Shown: positions 18,658-28,620, counted from the stretch's first letter. The stretch: 64,000 bases of DNA from Corticicoccus populi (GCF_042686195.1 NZ_JBHUOQ010000001.1:558001-622000), one strand, 5' to 3'. The notes: generated from the sequence alone by a model not told the origin. Program-made: numbers and translations.

Positions 18658-20071
18658 ATCCTTCATACTCCTCAATTAAAAGGAGAAGCTCCTCATCTTC
18701 AATATCATTTTTATCCAGTGACTCAATGATAGTCCCCATCTCTTCATAGTTACGTTCTTTCCGCAGTTCAAGGAGTCTTGGTTTTACAAGATGCTCATTC
18801 GTACTGTTCATCTCAAAGCTCATCTGCATGTACTCTTCTGACTTCTCCATATCCCCTGCCTGTTCATAAAGAATACCTAATGCGTAGTATGTCAGCGCTG
18901 TTTCCTGACCTTCCTGAACAGTTAAATTCACATAAGACAATGCACGGTCATAATCTTCATCTTCGATACTGTTAAGTGCCTCCTGATCATACGCACGTAC
19001 AGGATCCTCTTCATACATCACAATGTAGGACATAATCGACAGAACAATAAGTGCTGCAAATGCACTGATGTACCAACGCTTTTTAAAAGCCTTCGGATTA
19101 TACAGAACACCGAGAATCATACCGAATACAAGTCCGCCGAGATGGGCAAAGTGATTCACATTGCTGAATACACTTGTGAGAAGAGATATTAGAATAAAAA
19201 TCATACCTATTTGTATCAAAAGTTTTACATTTACTTTCTTATATACAAGTAAGTGCACAACTGCAATACCGAGAAGACCGTATATTGCCCCGCTTGCTCC
19301 GAGCGATATACCTTCTGTCAGGAACATTAATGAAAACAGACTTGACAATATACCGGTCGATACATAGGCAATGATAAGCCGGTATGAACCATACAGTGTC
19401 TCAACAACCTTCCCTAAAATATACAGGGCAGCCATGTTCAAAAGGAAATGTTCGACTCCCACATGCAAAAAAGCACTGGTCAAAAGACGATAAAGTTCTC
19501 CGTCAATAATTTCAGAATGACCGACAGCAAGCCGGTTTACAAACATCAGGTCATTGGATATATGTACTTTAAATAAAGCCATCAGAAATATAATCAGGTT
19601 CATAGTAATTAAGAAAGCAGTCATCGGTGTAAACTTCATCATGAAGACTTCCAATGGATGCCCGCTCATCAGACGCCTGATGTAGTACTTATCCGGTTTA
19701 CTTTTCTTATGATTCACTTCAAGCTTATAAAATGGATTCACTAAAATACCGGATAAATCCTGCACATTTTTATGAGACACTTTCAAACCGTTCTGTTTAT
19801 GTTTAGTACTTAATTTTTGATCAGTCAGATAAATATTTCTTATGCTCGTTATTTTAAACTTAACCAAACTTGAAAGGTGGTCTCTGCTGTTAAATATATT
19901 TTCAGAGATATATTCCAGTTCTTCTTCAGATGGTATTTTATCCGTCACTGTTAAAAGTTTCTGGGCATGGCTGTCTTTAAGCCATATGACACCTGTCTGA
20001 TTGTCATAATTAAAGAAAGAATAGTTGGTAAATCGAATAATTTCATATGCTGCCTGCCATTTACTTATCAT
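18647..20071 (-). CDS. rhomboid intramembrane serine protease with TPR repeats (GluP/YqgP-like)
   Basis: 474 residues. An N-terminal cytoplasmic domain of about 170 residues is followed by six or seven membrane helices, with the oxyanion-site Asn in HFLLNMAALYILG, catalytic Ser in GASGAIYG and catalytic His in FAHLGGLVFG. A C-terminal TPR pair follows (ALNSIEDEDYDRALSYVN, ALTYYALGILYEQAGD). B. subtilis YqgP cuts membrane proteins such as MgtE. ATG 20071 follows GGGTGG by five bases; the longer frame lies inside the MTHFS gene. Overlap with MTHFS is 11 bases. Confidence 0.93.
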   Translation of the reverse strand: MISKWQAAYEIIRFTNYSFFNYDNQTGVIWLKDSHAQKLLTVTDKIPSEEELEYISENIFNSRDHLSSLVKFKITSIRNIYLTDQKLSTKHKQNGLKVSHKNVQDLSGILVNPFYKLEVNHKKSKPDKYYIRRLMSGHPLEVFMMKFTPMTAFLITMNLIIFLMALFKVHISNDLMFVNRLAVGHSEIIDGELYRLLTSAFLHVGVEHFLLNMAALYILGKVVETLYGSYRLIIAYVSTGILSSLFSLMFLTEGISLGASGAIYGLLGIAVVHLLVYKKVNVKLLIQIGMIFILISLLTSVFSNVNHFAHLGGLVFGMILGVLYNPKAFKKRWYISAFAALIVLSIMSYIVMYEEDPVRAYDQEALNSIEDEDYDRALSYVNLTVQEGQETALTYYALGILYEQAGDMEKSEEYMQMSFEMNSTNEHLVKPRLLELRKERNYEEMGTIIESLDKNDIEDEELLLLIEEYEGYEQ

Positions 20072-20630
20072 ATTTCCACCCTGCTTCTGCTGCAATTGTC
20101 TGAGTTGGTGTGATAATGACATCAACAGCAATGTCATGCGGCTCTCTTGCCGTCTCACCAATCTGTTCATTAAAAATCAGAGATACTGTATTTCCGTTAA
20201 AACCTGCTAAATAACGGTCATAAAAACCACCGCCGTACCCTATCCGGTAACCATCATGTGAAAATATCAGGCCGGGAACAATTATGAGTTCAGGCTGTAC
20301 TGCACGATTGGAGATTTCAGGCACACGAATATTTTTTGAATCTGCTTTTAAATCATCAAAGCTTATAAATGGATGAAATTCCATCGTTTTTTCATCATAA
20401 TCACATATTGGATTGTATACTTCCACCCCTGCTTCAAGCAACATACTGATTAAAGGGTCCGTATTAAGTTCATGAGGCATAGATAATACAACGCCGACTG
20501 AATTGATATTATGAATCTTTATATATTCCAAAAATTTTTCATATAGAATCTGTGATTCGGAGTTTTTGTATGATGGATCAAGAGTGTTTAATCTTTTCAT
20601 CATTTCTTTACGAAGGGATTGTTTCGACAT
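20061..20630 (-). CDS. 5-formyltetrahydrofolate cyclo-ligase
   Basis: 189 residues. Converts 5-formyl-THF to 5,10-methenyl-THF with ATP. SKQSLRKEMMKRL at the N-terminus and RIGYGGGFYDRYL are diagnostic. ATG 20630 is eight bases from AAGGA; ATG 20633 is equally in frame. Folate one-carbon chemistry links it loosely to the gcv genes. The ribosomal protein L33 gene often found just upstream is not present here. Confidence 0.93.
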   Translation of the reverse strand: MSKQSLRKEMMKRLNTLDPSYKNSESQILYEKFLEYIKIHNINSVGVVLSMPHELNTDPLISMLLEAGVEVYNPICDYDEKTMEFHPFISFDDLKADSKNIRVPEISNRAVQPELIIVPGLIFSHDGYRIGYGGGFYDRYLAGFNGNTVSLIFNEQIGETAREPHDIAVDVIITPTQTIAAEAGWKYDK

Positions 20631-20704
20631 CATATACTTCCTTTCAAAACATAAAACGTATAATGTCATTATAAAGTGTATTGGTGTAAAGAGAAAGTGT
20701 TATA

Positions 20705-20786
20705 AAAAAAGACCGGTAATGTATGACTTCTGATGTGCTCTGTCACATCATTAAAGTAAAAGTCATAGATTACCAGTCTGTTACAT
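20705..20786 (-). terminator. terminator of the pst-phoU operon
   Basis: On the minus strand a long helix (GACTGGTAATCTATGACTT with its complement) topped by the small hairpin GATGTG/CACATC, then seven T. It starts at the phoU stop codon. Confidence 0.85.
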
Positions 20787-21427
20787 CATCGTACTTCAAA
20801 TCTTTCTCCTGTATTAATGAAATAAACATGCTCCGCAATATTTTTAATATGATCTCCGATACGTTCAAGGTATTTGGCGCACAGCTGACACTGCCCGGAA
20901 ACAAACAAATCACTCTCCTCTAAAATATCAGAGGTTGATATCTGCACAAACAACCGGTCGATATCTTCATCACGGTCGAGTATTTCAAGGCAGAGTTCCA
21001 TATCCTTTTCTCTAAAGGCTGTATAGATATCATTCATCATTAAGACAGCAAGTCGTTCCATCGTATATAATCTCAGAAGCAGATTATCATTCTCGATTTT
21101 AATTCGTTTTCTTACTTCTGCAATATTACTGATATTATCACTGATTCTTTCCAGTTCCATTGCTGTTTTTATACTTGCAATGATGACACGAAGATCCGTT
21201 GCAACAGGACTTTCTGCTGTAATCATTGTGATTGCTCTTGTGTTGATTCTGTATTCGAGTTCATTAATAAAGCTGTCATCATAAACGATTTTACGTGCAG
21301 TGTTCATATCATCAATACTTAGACAATTGGTGACACCATCTAAACGGGAATATACTTTTCTGCCCATATCAATCACTTCATCTATCAAGGTGTTTAAGTC
21401 ATTGGAGAACTTAACACGTGAAGTCAT
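20786..21427 (-). CDS. phoU: phosphate transport accessory regulator PhoU
   Basis: 213 residues, two repeats of the three-helix PhoU domain. Metal-binding acidic clusters are visible as ERISDNISNIAE and ERIGDHIKNIAE. Restrains Pst uptake and signalling to PhoR. ATG overlaps the pstB stop by one base (TAATG), with GGGAGA nine bases upstream. Full length for the family. Confidence 0.95.
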   Translation of the reverse strand: MTSRVKFSNDLNTLIDEVIDMGRKVYSRLDGVTNCLSIDDMNTARKIVYDDSFINELEYRINTRAITMITAESPVATDLRVIIASIKTAMELERISDNISNIAEVRKRIKIENDNLLLRLYTMERLAVLMMNDIYTAFREKDMELCLEILDRDEDIDRLFVQISTSDILEESDLFVSGQCQLCAKYLERIGDHIKNIAEHVYFINTGERFEVR

Positions 21428-22269
21428 TATCCAAATCTCCCGGAAACATAATCTTCCGTCCGTTGATCCTTCGGTTTTTCAAAGATGACATTGGTCTGAT
21501 CGTACTCAACAACATACCCTTGATAGAAAAACGCTGTTTTATCTGAAACACGTGCAGCCTGCTGCATGTTATGTGTAACAACAATAATGCTGTAGTTCTT
21601 TTTCAATTCCTGCATTAAATCTTCAACTTTAATTGTTGAAATTGGATCCAGCGCACTTGTCGGTTCATCCATTAAAATGACGTCCGGTTCAATAGCAAGT
21701 GCGCGTGCAATACATACTCTCTGCTGCTGACCGCCGGATAAACCGTATGCATTTTCTTTTAATCTGTCTTTGACTTCATCCCATATCGCAGCGCCACGCA
21801 GACTTTTTTCAACGACTTCATCCAATATAGATTTCTTTTTTATGCCGTGTACTCTTGGACCGTATGCGACATTATCATAAATTGATTTTGGAAATGGATT
21901 AGGCTTTTGAAATACCATTCCGACTTTTGTACGGAGTGACTCTTCAGTAAAGGATTTATCAAATATATTTTTGTCACGGTAGATAATCTCTCCTTCAGTA
22001 TGAACTGAAGGGACAAGTTCAACCATTCTGTTTAACGATTTAACAAAAGTTGACTTACCGCACCCTGAAGGTCCGATGATTGCTGAAATTTCATTTTCAC
22101 TGAACGATAAATTAATATCCTGAAGTGCATGGTTGCTTCCATACCATAGATTGAAATTTTTAGCTTGAAAGACTGTGTTTTTATTCTGCTTCATCATTTT
22201 GTCTACATTTGTTTCGTGCTGGATAATTTTTTTATTCGTTTCAATGGTTCTCTCTTTTGTCGCTATCAT
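21427..22269 (-). CDS. pstB: phosphate ABC transporter ATP-binding protein
   Basis: 280 residues. Walker [10 protein letters not shown], signature [16 protein letters not shown], Walker [14 protein letters not shown], switch His in [10 protein letters not shown]. The N-terminal 30 residues before the ABC domain are polar and probably disordered. ATG 22269 has CGGAGG eight bases upstream. Energises phosphate import by PstA/PstC. Confidence 0.97.
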   Translation of the reverse strand: MIATKERTIETNKKIIQHETNVDKMMKQNKNTVFQAKNFNLWYGSNHALQDINLSFSENEISAIIGPSGCGKSTFVKSLNRMVELVPSVHTEGEIIYRDKNIFDKSFTEESLRTKVGMVFQKPNPFPKSIYDNVAYGPRVHGIKKKSILDEVVEKSLRGAAIWDEVKDRLKENAYGLSGGQQQRVCIARALAIEPDVILMDEPTSALDPISTIKVEDLMQELKKNYSIIVVTHNMQQAARVSDKTAFFYQGYVVEYDQTNVIFEKPKDQRTEDYVSGRFG

Positions 22270-22289
22270 AAATAAAACCTCCGATTATT

Positions 22290-23168
22290 TTAGTATCTTC
22301 TGGAAAACTTATTTCTAATAAATATTGCAACTGAATTCATTAAAAGCAGTACAATCAGCAGTATGATAATTCCGGCAGCAGCGATATACTGAAATTCCTC
22401 CTGAGGCATTTTAACCCAGCTGTATATCTGCATCGGCATTGCCTGAAATGTATCAAATACGCTCGATGGTGTGACAAGAAGTGTTGTGGGAACACCAATA
22501 ACAACTAAAGGTGCTGTCTCACCGATTGCACGTGATATTGAAAGAATAATACCGGTAATGATACCTGGAATGGCTGCAGGCAGGATGATTCTTGACACTG
22601 TCTGCCATTTTGTTGCCCCCATTCCGATCGAAGCTTCTCTGACAGTGCTCGGTACAGCACGTATTGCTTCCTGTGAGGAGACTACAATGACAGGAAGTAT
22701 CATCAATGCAAGTGTCAGGCCGGCGGCGAGAACTGAATTCCCAAGTGCAAGTGCCCTTACAAACATTGCAAGGCCGAGCAGTCCGAAAACAACTGAGGGT
22801 ACGCCTGCCAGGTTTGAGATATTAATTTTAATAAAATCTGTAATCCTGTTTTTAGGTGCATATTCTTCCAAATATAATGCAGTACCCACTGATAAGATGA
22901 TTGCAACGGGTGCAGTGACAAGCATCAGCCAGAGTGAGCCGATAATTGCACCGAAAAACCCTGCATTTTCAGCTCTGCTTGAATTAAATTGTGTTAAAAA
23001 ATCGAGAGTGATTTTATCGTATCCGTCGATCAGTGTATCTACAATTAAGACCACCAGCACAATTAATCCGAGAAGTGTGCACAGTAGAAAAATACTCTTC
23101 ATAATATTATTCTTCAGTAAACGAGGCGGACGTTTTTTTTCTATTACTGTTTTATCAATTAACTGCAT
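22290..23168 (-). CDS. pstA: phosphate ABC transporter permease PstA
   Basis: 292 residues, six membrane helices, with the EAA-type coupling loop around EASIGMGATKWQTVSRIILPAAIPGI. ATG 23168 is right after the pstC stop, with AAGGAGG nine bases upstream; the longer frame runs back into pstC. Confidence 0.96.
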   Translation of the reverse strand: MQLIDKTVIEKKRPPRLLKNNIMKSIFLLCTLLGLIVLVVLIVDTLIDGYDKITLDFLTQFNSSRAENAGFFGAIIGSLWLMLVTAPVAIILSVGTALYLEEYAPKNRITDFIKINISNLAGVPSVVFGLLGLAMFVRALALGNSVLAAGLTLALMILPVIVVSSQEAIRAVPSTVREASIGMGATKWQTVSRIILPAAIPGIITGIILSISRAIGETAPLVVIGVPTTLLVTPSSVFDTFQAMPMQIYSWVKMPQEEFQYIAAAGIIILLIVLLLMNSVAIFIRNKFSRRY

Positions 23169-23169
23169 T

Positions 23170-24093
23170 TTAATAATCCTCCTTGAACTTCTTAGTGAAC
23201 CACTGTGAAATGACATTCATCAATAATGTAAAGATAAATAAAGTCATTCCGACAGCAAATAAACTAAAGTAGAGGTCAGTACCGTACGCAGCATCTCCGG
23301 ATGTAATCTGCACGATAAATGCTGTCATTGCCTGAAGTGATTCGGTTAAGTCAAGACTCGCATTCGGTGTACTCCCTGCTGCTATAGAAACAATCATCGT
23401 TTCTCCGACAGCTCTTGAAACACCGAGAACGATTGATGCCATAATACCGGATAATGCCGCAGGAAGAATAACTTTAAATGCGGTTTCCAGTCTTGTTGCC
23501 CCCATACCGAGCGATGCTTCACGTGTCGCGTTAGGTACTGAGCTCATTGCGTCCTCACTTAAACTTGTTATCATTGGAATAATCATAATACCAACTACAA
23601 TTCCGGGTGAAACAGCATTATATAGATTAATCTCTCCCCAGATCCCCTGCAATAGAGGTGTGATGAAGTTTATTGCAAAGAAACCGTAAACGACTGTTGG
23701 AATACCTGCGAGAACCTCGAGAATCGGCTTAATCACACGACGGGTTCTGTCCGAGGCATATTCACTTAAATAAATTGCGGCACCGACACCAATCGGTACT
23801 GCAAAAATCACTGCAATTCCTACAATTTTTAAAGTTCCCATAATCAGGGCGAATACACCCCATTCAGCATCTGCAGAGTACGGGTTCCAGTTTGCTGTAG
23901 AAATAAATTCAAAAAAGGAAACTCTTTGGAAAAACTCAAATGACTGTGACAGTAAAGTGTATAGAATACCTATTGTTGCCAGTACTGAAACTGTTGTAAT
24001 GCAGAATAAAATCACCGGAATGATTTTCTCATATTTTTTCTTCTGTATTTTATTATTTTTTTCAATCATATCTTGAATATTATAACTGCTCAT
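23170..24093 (-). CDS. pstC: phosphate ABC transporter permease PstC
   Basis: 307 residues, six membrane helices and coupling loop EASLGMGATRLETAFKVILPAALSGI. An extracytoplasmic loop before helix two (FFEFISTANWNPYSADAEWG) is typical of PstC. Start ATG 24093, with only a weak AGCGAG site. A GC-rich hairpin lies between pstS and this gene and may reduce its expression relative to pstS. Confidence 0.96.
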   Translation of the reverse strand: MSSYNIQDMIEKNNKIQKKKYEKIIPVILFCITTVSVLATIGILYTLLSQSFEFFQRVSFFEFISTANWNPYSADAEWGVFALIMGTLKIVGIAVIFAVPIGVGAAIYLSEYASDRTRRVIKPILEVLAGIPTVVYGFFAINFITPLLQGIWGEINLYNAVSPGIVVGIMIIPMITSLSEDAMSSVPNATREASLGMGATRLETAFKVILPAALSGIMASIVLGVSRAVGETMIVSIAAGSTPNASLDLTESLQAMTAFIVQITSGDAAYGTDLYFSLFAVGMTLFIFTLLMNVISQWFTKKFKEDY

Positions 24094-24115
24094 ATTATCA
24101 CTCGCTCTTTATTTT

Positions 24116-24142
24116 AGAGCGGGCGGGAGTCCCGTCCGCTCT
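24116..24142 (-). terminator. pstS-pstC intercistronic hairpin
   Basis: GC-rich stem AGAGCGGACGGGA / TCCCGCCCGCTCT with almost no loop and no long T-run. Probably an RNA-stabilising or partial-termination element giving more pstS than pstCAB. Confidence 0.65.
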
Positions 24143-24163
24143 GATTTTAATTTAAGTGTACGG

Positions 24164-25090
24164 TTATGGTAACTTGGAAAGCTGTTCTTGTAGTGCATCA
24201 TCTTCAAGTGGAACATATCCGCTCTCCTCAGCAGCTGCCTGTGAGTGATTCAGTACAAACTCCATAAATGACCGGAATGTCTCTTTTTCCTCTAAAGACT
24301 GGTTGCTCGCATATACATAAAGCGGTCTCGATAATGGATAACTGAAATCCATCACATTTTCAAATGTCGGCTCAACGGCATCTTCATCTTCTGATAATGA
24401 AACCGGTACGGCTTTTAGTTGATCTTCATTTTCAATATAAAAGTTAAAGCCGAAGAATCCAATGGAATTTTCATCCCCTACTACGGATGAGACAACCTGG
24501 TTTGTATCCTGGATCAATTCGCCCTGCACACCTTCTTCAGCCATCACTTCTTCATTGAAGAAATCATGAGTACCGTGTGATTGATCGGGACCGTATGCTG
24601 TAATCGGCTCATCAGGGAATTCGTCTCTGACGTCTGACCAGTTTTCAGCTTCTCCGCTGTAGATTTTTTTAAGTTCTTCAAAAGTGAGGTAGTCAATAAA
24701 GTCATTCGCCTGATTAACTGCAATCGTTAAACCATCTGTTGCAACCAGGAACTCTGTCCATTCAATGCCTGCATCATCTAAAGCTGCAATCTCTTCATCT
24801 GCAATTGCTCTGGAAGCATTGGCAAAATCTGCAGAGCCTTCAGTCAAATTTGAAAATCCAGATCCGGTTCCATTTCCTCCAAGTTCAACTGCTGTTCCTT
24901 CTTCAGCATAAAAATCTTCAACAAGTAGATTCAATATTGGGAATACTGTAGATGAGCCTTCCCCTCTGACACTGCTGTTTCCGCCTGCCTCTGCATTTTC
25001 TTCAGTGGGATCCTGTGCATTACCACTGCCACATGCTGCGAGTATAAACATAAAACTCATTAAAAATGTTCCCAGAAACAATTTTTTCAT
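24164..25090 (-). CDS. pstS: phosphate-binding lipoprotein PstS
   Basis: 308 residues. Signal peptide MKKLFLGTFLMSFMFILAAC with lipobox ILAAC, then an acidic linker and the PBP-like domain with GSSTVFPI, NGTGSGFSNLTEG and SQSHGTHDFF-like phosphate-contact regions (here DQSHGTHDFF). Captures phosphate outside the membrane. GGAGG is ten bases before ATG 25090. First gene of pstSCAB-phoU, under a Pho box. Confidence 0.96.
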   Translation of the reverse strand: MKKLFLGTFLMSFMFILAACGSGNAQDPTEENAEAGGNSSVRGEGSSTVFPILNLLVEDFYAEEGTAVELGGNGTGSGFSNLTEGSADFANASRAIADEEIAALDDAGIEWTEFLVATDGLTIAVNQANDFIDYLTFEELKKIYSGEAENWSDVRDEFPDEPITAYGPDQSHGTHDFFNEEVMAEEGVQGELIQDTNQVVSSVVGDENSIGFFGFNFYIENEDQLKAVPVSLSEDEDAVEPTFENVMDFSYPLSRPLYVYASNQSLEEKETFRSFMEFVLNHSQAAAEESGYVPLEDDALQEQLSKLP

Positions 25091-25153
25091 CACTTGATTT
25101 CCTCCAGTATTTGAGTAATTTATCTCTTTACACCACTTATAATACAGAGGCAT

Positions 25154-25192
25154 TGTAAATATGAAATGAACGGAATGTAAAGATTATGTAAA
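25154..25192 (-). promoter_or_regulatory. Pho box (PhoP operator) of the pst operon
   Basis: On the minus strand four hexamers with exact 11-bp phasing: TTTACA (25187-25192), TTTACA (25176-25181), TTCATT (25165-25170), TTTACA (25154-25159). This is the TT(A/C/T)ACA-N5 direct-repeat pattern of Bacillus PhoP. A -10-like TATTAT lies nine bases further on, so phosphate starvation should activate pstS. Confidence 0.85.
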
Positions 25193-25273
25193 GGTGTTAA
25201 AGCAGTTATTAATTGTTTCTTTAATAACTGTCAGGGGTACAGCATAATAAAATGAAACACCAGGAGGAGAAGT

Positions 25274-25792
25274 ATGAAACATGCTTTGGTTATCGGGGGA
25301 ACAGGAATGCTTTCCGGGACGGTTAAATGGCTGATAAAAGAAGGCTGGCATGTGTCAGTGACGGGCAGAACCCATAGAAAGATGAAACAGTTTTTAAAAT
25401 ATAAAGAAATCACACCGATCTATGCTGATTATCATCACACAAAAGAAATGAATAAAAAGATCATGCAGGCTGTTGATAATGAAGGTCCGATTGAACTTGT
25501 CATTGCATGGATACATTCAGATGCCAAAGGAGCGCTACATGAAGTGATGAGTGAAATTACGAAAAGGAAACAGCATGTGGATTTATATCATATCGTATCT
25601 GGTACGACCAAGATGGATGAGCTTAAAAATGAGGTGACTGCGCCGGTAAATTGTATTTACCATCAGGTGAAGCTGGGTTTTATTAAAGAAAGAAGTATCA
25701 GGCGGTGGCTGACGCATAAAGAAATTTCAGAAGGTGTTATAGAAGCTGTTAAAAATCATCAGCGGACATTTATTATTGGTGTTTTAAAATAA
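25274..25792 (+). CDS. short Rossmann-fold NAD(P)-binding protein
   Basis: 172 residues. It starts with HALVIGGTGMLSGTVKWL, a GGTGxL dinucleotide loop, followed by TGRTHRK suggesting NADP. The family tyrosine/lysine pair of classical SDR enzymes is not evident and the protein is short, so catalysis is uncertain. AGGAGG precedes ATG by six bases. Annotated in related cocci simply as a short-chain dehydrogenase-like protein. Confidence 0.8.
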   Translation: MKHALVIGGTGMLSGTVKWLIKEGWHVSVTGRTHRKMKQFLKYKEITPIYADYHHTKEMNKKIMQAVDNEGPIELVIAWIHSDAKGALHEVMSEITKRKQHVDLYHIVSGTTKMDELKNEVTAPVNCIYHQVKLGFIKERSIRRWLTHKEISEGVIEAVKNHQRTFIIGVLK

Positions 25793-25839
25793 AAAAGCCT
25801 TAAATTCGAGTGCAGTTCACGCTCGAATTTAAGGTTTTT
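25792..25839. terminator. bidirectional terminator
   Basis: CCTTAAATTCGAG... and its complement, A-run left and T-run right, between convergent genes. Confidence 0.93.
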
Positions 25840-25852
25840 GTTAATTCTGAGG

Positions 25853-26284
25853 TTATCTTTTAGATTCATACAGCTGAATCCACTCTTCTGCAGACATTTT
25901 CCCGGCAAGATCACCAATCAATTCATAAGGTACTTTATTCGGATTTGTAAATCGAATACATGATTTTCCCATATTAAGCTTGGTTGTCATATGTTTAGGA
26001 TACTCGCCTGTAAACCAGTTATATAAATCAGGGTCACGGTAAATCCCCATATGATAAACAGCCAGGTGTCTTTTCTGAGAAGCAATACCCATAAAAGGGA
26101 GCGGCTCATTATCAACATGATAGCCGTCAGGATATATCGTTTTTGGCACTACAAAGCCCGGCATACCATGCTGAACATCGATTTCAAAATCATCAGGAAT
26201 ACGTTCTTCCACCGTATGCCAAAGCTTTAAAAAACTTTCTTTCCACTTAGGATCCAAAGTTTCTACATATTCATCAAAAGTCAT
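25853..26284 (-). CDS. DUF1801 domain protein
   Basis: 143 residues: KWKESFLKLWHTVEERIPDDFEIDVQHGMPGFVVP, then the DUF1801-like MGIASQKRHLAVYHMG and MGKSCIRFTNPNKVPYELI core, as in YdhG-type proteins. No catalytic signature. AAGGGG eight to nine bases before ATG. Single gene between two terminators. Confidence 0.83.
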   Translation of the reverse strand: MTFDEYVETLDPKWKESFLKLWHTVEERIPDDFEIDVQHGMPGFVVPKTIYPDGYHVDNEPLPFMGIASQKRHLAVYHMGIYRDPDLYNWFTGEYPKHMTTKLNMGKSCIRFTNPNKVPYELIGDLAGKMSAEEWIQLYESKR

Positions 26285-26310
26285 AATAACAACCCCTTAT
26301 ATTATTTTAA

Positions 26311-26345
26311 AAAAAGGATTCAGATAAAAATCTGAATCCTTTTCA
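26311..26345 (-). terminator. terminator of the pbp gene
   Basis: Minus strand AAGGATTCAGA, loop TTTTTA, TCTGAATCCTT followed by T-run. Confidence 0.92.
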
Positions 26346-26347
26346 CT

Positions 26348-28537
26348 TTAGTCATAGCTTCCATATTCAAGCTGCGGATAAAACTCGCTGATATCATATT
26401 CGTATGGGTCTTCTTCATCCTGACCGTATTCGAGTTCATAATATTTCTGTATGACATCTGCTCCGAAATACTGGGCAGGAAAGAATGGTATTGTGTACGG
26501 CATGTTCGGGAATATCACAGAAAATGCCATATCAGGATCATCATAAGGTGCATAACCCAGATAGGTCTGATTCAGAACAGGTTCACCGTCTCTATATGAT
26601 TCAGCAGTTCCTGTCTTCCCTGCAGCCTTAGGCTCAAGTTCATTATAGGCATCCCATCCTGTACCGTAACGGTTTGTTGATTCATCATGCGTATTAAAAA
26701 CGTCATAAAACCCATTTTGAATCTGTGACATTTCTGCATCAGATAAATCAATTGTGTTCAAAACATTTGGCGAGAATGATTTAATTACCGGACCATCTGC
26801 ATTGGCATCGCTATGTCTCACTTCTTTTGCAAGGTGGTGTTGTATTCTGTTTCCTCCGTTTGCAATTGTTGAAATATACTGTGACAACTGCAGACCGGAA
26901 TATGTGTCATACTGTCCAATAGCGAGATCCAGATAATTCCCGGGATTATGTTTCAACTCCGGTGCAAGACCAGTGGCTTCGTTTGGAAGGTCTATGCCGG
27001 TGGATACACCAAGGCCGAACTGATTCAAGCCGTTCCTTAAAGTCTGTCCGGCTTCTTCAATGTCACTCGGCAGAGACATACCGCTGCCGTATTCTATGCC
27101 GTCCAGTGCAAGAGCAATTTTGAACATGTAAACGTTTGATGACACCATTAATGCTTCCTGATCATCAATAGTAATCTGACTGTCCTGGTTGAAGAAGGAA
27201 CGTTTAGGCGGAGACCCGCTGAATGATAACGGCTCGTCCACTAAATACTGTCCGACACTGATAACATCATTCTGATAACCTGTCGCAATCGTCGCACCCT
27301 TAATTGAAGAGCCTGCAACATATGTTGAGGTCAGACCGGCATAATGATAGTCAACAACATCTCCGTCTTCATTAATTTGTTTACCGACCATGGCAAGAAT
27401 CTCACCATTATTCGGGTCCTGAACGACAAGTACAACGGAGTCCATAAATTCAGGAATGATATTGTATTCAAAATCACCATTCAGGCTGTTGCGTCTTTCA
27501 GCTTCTTCTGCAAGACCTCTCAAAGAAGTTAAATGATATTCTGCAAGTTCCTCAAGTTCCTGCTGAAGTTCAATATCAATAGTTAAATATAAATCATCTC
27601 CGGGACTGCCGGCTCTTACTACTTCCTGATTAATAATCCGTCCGGATTTATCAGTACTGTATTTAACCTGTTCTTTTTTCCCGCGGAGGACATCTTCATA
27701 CTGAAATTCAAGATATGTTTTTCCCACTCTGTCATTTCTCGTATAACCAAGTGATAAATAATAATCCACAAGTTCCCTCGGCAGACCTTCATCAGGAGAA
27801 GAAACCTCACCGAAAATTGTCTTTAATGTTTCTCCGTAAGGATAATGTCTTTCCCAGTCCATACCTGTAGTAATTCCGTCAAGTTCCTCAAGTGCAGAAT
27901 TGACACGGGCGAACTCCTCTTCTGTAACATCTTCATTCTTAATAACCACAGGGTGGAGTTCACGTGCATTCACCATTTCTACATAAACAGCAAGAATATT
28001 TAAATCTTCATCATTCAAAACACCTTCAATTGCTTCGGCGTCTGCACGGTTGTAAAATTCACTGTTAAAATCATCATTTGAAATATTTCCGTCTTCAAGC
28101 AACGTCATTTCATCACTCATTAAATCTTCTACAAAGTCACGATGGTTTCTGAGAATAAAATCCTGCTGATCACGGAGTGTCAGAGAATCAGTATCCATTG
28201 ATATGTACCCGCTCAGTTCAGTCGCAACATCCATTATTTCCGATGTATTCATATTCCTGTGCCTTGTGAAATAAATGGCCGGCTGTGATTCATTTCCGAC
28301 GAGGAGATTACCATTCCTGTCGTAAATCTCGCCGCGAGGAACACTTTGATTGATTTCTACATACTGGGCATTCTCAATCTCTTCCTGGTATTCATCTCCC
28401 TGAACAATTTGAAGATAACCGAGTCTGAATATGAGCATTAAACACAGCAGAAATATAATCAGCATAATAATATTAATACGGGATTTCAGTACCTGCCTGT
28501 TTATCGCATCAAGACTTTTAATTTTAGCACGCTTCAA
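26348..28537 (-). CDS. class B penicillin-binding protein (PBP3-like transpeptidase)
   Basis: 729 residues. Short cytoplasmic tail, one membrane anchor (about 21-43), N-terminal dimerisation domain (RGEIYDRNGNLLV), and a C-terminal D,D-transpeptidase with S410-SIK, S466-SN and K641-TG. Cross-links peptidoglycan outside the membrane. The start is TTG 28537 with AAAGGAT eight bases upstream. Gene order pbp-sodA equals S. aureus pbp3-sodA. The insert between the dimerisation and catalytic domains is acidic, but length is within family range. Confidence 0.94.
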   Translation of the reverse strand: MKRAKIKSLDAINRQVLKSRINIIMLIIFLLCLMLIFRLGYLQIVQGDEYQEEIENAQYVEINQSVPRGEIYDRNGNLLVGNESQPAIYFTRHRNMNTSEIMDVATELSGYISMDTDSLTLRDQQDFILRNHRDFVEDLMSDEMTLLEDGNISNDDFNSEFYNRADAEAIEGVLNDEDLNILAVYVEMVNARELHPVVIKNEDVTEEEFARVNSALEELDGITTGMDWERHYPYGETLKTIFGEVSSPDEGLPRELVDYYLSLGYTRNDRVGKTYLEFQYEDVLRGKKEQVKYSTDKSGRIINQEVVRAGSPGDDLYLTIDIELQQELEELAEYHLTSLRGLAEEAERRNSLNGDFEYNIIPEFMDSVVLVVQDPNNGEILAMVGKQINEDGDVVDYHYAGLTSTYVAGSSIKGATIATGYQNDVISVGQYLVDEPLSFSGSPPKRSFFNQDSQITIDDQEALMVSSNVYMFKIALALDGIEYGSGMSLPSDIEEAGQTLRNGLNQFGLGVSTGIDLPNEATGLAPELKHNPGNYLDLAIGQYDTYSGLQLSQYISTIANGGNRIQHHLAKEVRHSDANADGPVIKSFSPNVLNTIDLSDAEMSQIQNGFYDVFNTHDESTNRYGTGWDAYNELEPKAAGKTGTAESYRDGEPVLNQTYLGYAPYDDPDMAFSVIFPNMPYTIPFFPAQYFGADVIQKYYELEYGQDEEDPYEYDISEFYPQLEYGSYD

Positions 28538-28620
28538 TAAAATTCATCCTTTAAAATATTGAAATTTCCTTTGATTCATTTTAACACATACAGGGCTGTT
28601 TATTATATTAAAATGTGCCG

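Noticed and set aside
20631..20785. Expected rpmG (L33) gene between phoU and MTHFS
   Set aside because: The gap is too small and contains only the pst terminator and promoter-like AT-rich sequence.
22471..23208. 245-codon open frame opposite pstA
   Set aside because: Exact antisense of a membrane-protein gene, where long shadows are common; no start signal.
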